Origin: Caryophanales bacterium UBA3260
Lineage (GTDB): Bacteria > Bacillota_I > Bacilli_A > RF39 > UBA660
Assembly (NCBI GenBank): GCA_002362595.1
Contig: DEUO01000087.1
Coordinates: 1-6,646 of the forward strand
DNA length: 6,646 bases
Direction: 5' to 3'
The position numbers and the translations under genes were made by a program. Numbering within the stretch: the stretch's first letter is position 1; each line of letters begins with the position of its first letter. Under the pieces are notes generated by a model. That model searched no databases. It was not told the DNA's origin and saw only the letters and a program-made list of their open reading frames with translations. Below, piece after piece: positions 5,345-6,646 of the stretch.

Positions 5345-6379
5345 CTAACAGGTAACTACTTCGGCGTTATTCATTAAATCAAAATAATTGCCTTTATTAA
5401 CGATTTTATCAATGTTTTGATTCCATTCAGGATGACAACTAGGTGAGCCAGGATTATCATGTCCTCCATACCAAGACTCTGTATCAACAACAAATTCAAT
5501 AACATTAGCCCCATTATTATGTCCCCACATTGTACAACCTGCATCCCCTTGATTCTTTATATCTCCTATAACACATTTAATTATAGTACCATCTTCTTTA
5601 TATACATCTATAAAATCCCCAACTTGACCAAAAGTAGTAGTTGTAGCAACAACATATCTATCACCTATCTTACCAAATCCCTCACTATCAAAATTCATAC
5701 CTGCCGATTCTCTTAACTTATATTGTAAAGATGAAGGAGAAGTAATAAGTTGCCATCCCATATATGTATGCTGATAACCTAAACCATCTGGTACATCTAT
5801 CTCTCTTCCCTCAGCTGTATCTACATAATTTACAATAGAATTAACTTGAGGATTAGTAGGAATATTAGAAGTTCCAATAATCGTTCCTGCAGTAGCAGAT
5901 GTATAAATAAGTGGTGTTCCACCAACCTCAGAATAATTATTAAAACTTCCACCAGTTTTAGTACCACTTGGTCCTGTAGTATAAGAATATGTATAATTAC
6001 CATTATTTGAACTACTATTTCCATTATATAAATTTATTTGTTCATTATTTGAAGAACCAGAATCTGTTAAATTAGCATCTACATTCAAACTTGCTAAAGC
6101 TTCAGGTGAAGTATCAAATCCTTCTTTGTCAATATTACTTAACCCCGTAATATAATTAACTATATTCTGTCCTAAACAATCATAATCTTTAGCTATCTCT
6201 TTAAGACTATTAGCAATCTCCTTTGCCTTACTACTAAGAAGGGGAAAATCTTCATGTGAAGGTATTGATGAAGCTATACTTCCAATATTACTAACTTCAT
6301 CACTGAAAGAATCTATCTTACTTGTTAAATCACTTGATAAACTATCTAAGCCACTTTTATTTACTTTAACTATGCTCAT
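5345..6379 (-). CDS. Putative T7SS-secreted protein with possible double-psi beta-barrel C-terminal domain
   Basis: Encodes 344 residues. Residues 1 to about 85 are helical and WXG-like in size, but without a Trp-x-Gly turn; the turn region reads IPSHEDFP at 39-46. Residues about 105-155 are a Ser/Asn/Gly/Tyr-rich linker. From about 190 a compact Cys-containing domain follows, best preserved at 240-299: DRYVVATTTTFGQVGDFIDV, EDGTIIKCVIGDIKNQ, then GCTMWGH and VIEFVVD. From memory this resembles a small domain on phage-tail and cell-wall-associated proteins of Gram-positives, probably a double-psi beta-barrel related to RlpA/3D folds; Asp273 and His287 are candidate active residues. That is a tentative call. 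The protein ends in Val-Val-Thr-Cys. The ATG at 6379 is used, not the in-frame GTG at 6388, which is part of the ribosome binding site AAAGGGTG. It is the first gene of the cassette. Confidence 0.65.
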   Translation of the reverse strand: MSIVKVNKSGLDSLSSDLTSKIDSFSDEVSNIGSIASSIPSHEDFPLLSSKAKEIANSLKEIAKDYDCLGQNIVNYITGLSNIDKEGFDTSPEALASLNVDANLTDSGSSNNEQINLYNGNSSSNNGNYTYSYTTGPSGTKTGGSFNNYSEVGGTPLIYTSATAGTIIGTSNIPTNPQVNSIVNYVDTAEGREIDVPDGLGYQHTYMGWQLITSPSSLQYKLRESAGMNFDSEGFGKIGDRYVVATTTTFGQVGDFIDVYKEDGTIIKCVIGDIKNQGDAGCTMWGHNNGANVIEFVVDTESWYGGHDNPGSPSCHPEWNQNIDKIVNKGNYFDLMNNAEVVTC

Positions 6380-6385
6380 TACATT

Positions 6386-6393
6386 CACCCTTT
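6386..6393 (-). promoter_or_regulatory. Ribosome binding site that fixes the start of the first cassette gene at 6379
   Basis: AAAGGGTG lies 6 bases upstream of the ATG at 6379. The alternative in-frame GTG at 6388 is formed by its last three bases, so the ATG is the better start. Confidence 0.65.
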
Positions 6394-6403
6394 ACTATAT
6401 TTA

Positions 6404-6432
6404 ATTGTAACATATTTATCATATATTTTCAT
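6404..6432 (-). promoter_or_regulatory. Promoter of the T7SS-like cassette
   Basis: The minus strand has TGTTACAAT, an extended -10 (TGn TACAAT, -10 at 6404-6409), with a -35-like ATGAAA at 6427-6432 and a 17-base spacer. The transcript would start some 10 bases upstream of the ribosome binding site of the first cassette gene. This gives the cassette expression independent of the MutS-like gene upstream, for which no hairpin terminator is seen. Confidence 0.55.
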
Positions 6433-6444
6433 TGCTAAATCAAA

Positions 6445-6646
6445 CTATTCATCAATAATATTCATTTGCTTCATCAAATACATAGCATTAGTAGTTTTAC
6501 ATTTACCAGTTTTAATCTTATAATCAAACGAAATTTTATTCTTATTATAATTTTCACTAAAATGATAATTATTTATCTTCTTATCTTTAATATCACACAA
6601 TTCAAAATCATGAGTAGTTAAAAAGACAATACACTTTATTTTAGAA
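6445..6646 (-). CDS. MutS-family ATPase (C-terminal end)
   Basis: The last 66 codons of a gene that enters from the right edge and stops with TAG at 6445-6447. The visible tail has CIVFLTTHDFELCD, the THD (His-containing) motif after the Walker B strand of the MutS ATPase domain, then NYHFSENY, ISFDYKIKTGKCKTTNAMYLMKQMNI, which is the typical end of MutS ATPase domains. The TTHD-type motif and the lack of a further C-terminal extension fit the short MutS-related ATPases common in Bacillota better than the mismatch-repair MutS itself, which usually has a tail beyond this point. What these shorter proteins do is not well established. Most of the gene is out of view, so subfamily assignment is tentative. 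Confidence 0.8.
   Translation of the reverse strand, partial: SKIKCIVFLTTHDFELCDIKDKKINNYHFSENYNKNKISFDYKIKTGKCKTTNAMYLMKQMNIIDE

Noticed and set aside
5459..5716. Plus-strand open frame of 85 codons opposite the first cassette gene
   Set aside because: Product is Ile/Ser/Thr/Tyr-rich without recognisable domain or good ribosome binding site, antisense to the most conserved part of the 344-residue protein.
5830..6024. Minus-strand 64-codon hydrophobic frame inside the first cassette gene
   Set aside because: It is the shifted reading of the Ser/Asn/Tyr-rich linker codons, giving Ile/Leu runs. It looks like a membrane peptide but has no ribosome binding site of note.
4075..6379. LXG polymorphic toxin family
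   Set aside because: The N-termini are helical and WXG-like in size, but no clear LXG motif is visible and the C-terminal domains are wall-type and not nuclease or NAD-degrading toxins.
1..6646. tRNA, rRNA, CRISPR array, insertion sequence or attachment repeats
   Set aside because: No cloverleaf-like, direct-repeat-spacer or transposase pattern was seen; the intergenic gaps are all shorter than 70 bases and are accounted for by promoters, ribosome binding sites and terminators.

Overview
The window is a low-GC (roughly 30 percent by eye) bacterial segment in which every supported gene lies on the minus strand. Strong AGGAGG-type ribosome binding sites, TATAAT promoters with TG extensions, standard stop codon use, a high-molecular-weight rubredoxin (an oxygen-protection protein of anaerobes) and WXG100-like proteins point to an anaerobic Gram-positive Bacillota, perhaps an uncultured gut member of the Bacilli/Erysipelotrichia or Clostridia. 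The lineage is inference.

Read in the direction of transcription (high to low coordinates), the layout is: (1) the C-terminal tail of a MutS-family ATPase, cut by the window edge (6445-6646). (2) A four-gene cassette of type VII secretion (T7SS)-like proteins starting from its own promoter near 6404-6432: a 344-aa putative secreted protein with a small C-terminal domain that may be a double-psi beta-barrel (5345-6379), a 96-aa WXG100-like protein (5044-5334), a 318-aa protein with a WXG-like helical N-terminus and a C-terminal CHAP cell-wall hydrolase domain (4075-5031), and an 86-aa WXG100-like protein (3799-4059). Spacings are 10-15 bases with ribosome binding sites at or on the preceding stop codon. 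(3) An MgtC/SapB-family membrane protein (3076-3762) ending in a clear intrinsic terminator. (4) A two-gene unit, SDR oxidoreductase (2272-3009) and high-molecular-weight rubredoxin (1665-2261), with its own promoter and terminator. (5) A two-gene unit, YbaK/EbsC-type prolyl-tRNA deacylase (1136-1606) and a SanA/YdcF DUF218 membrane protein (451-1125), again with promoter and terminator. (6) The N-terminus of an FtsX/MacB-type ABC transporter permease running off the left edge (1-393).

The most notable part is the T7SS-like cassette. Two larger proteins without signal peptides, each carrying a different C-terminal domain, alternate with two small WXG100-like proteins. Both larger proteins end in Thr-Cys-stop, and the DNA at the two gene ends is similar. 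No secretion ATPase or membrane component and no recognisable immunity gene is visible in the window. The other genes look like ordinary housekeeping or stress functions. Transcription units are packed tightly: at the gene ends the stop codon lies inside the hairpin of the putative terminator.
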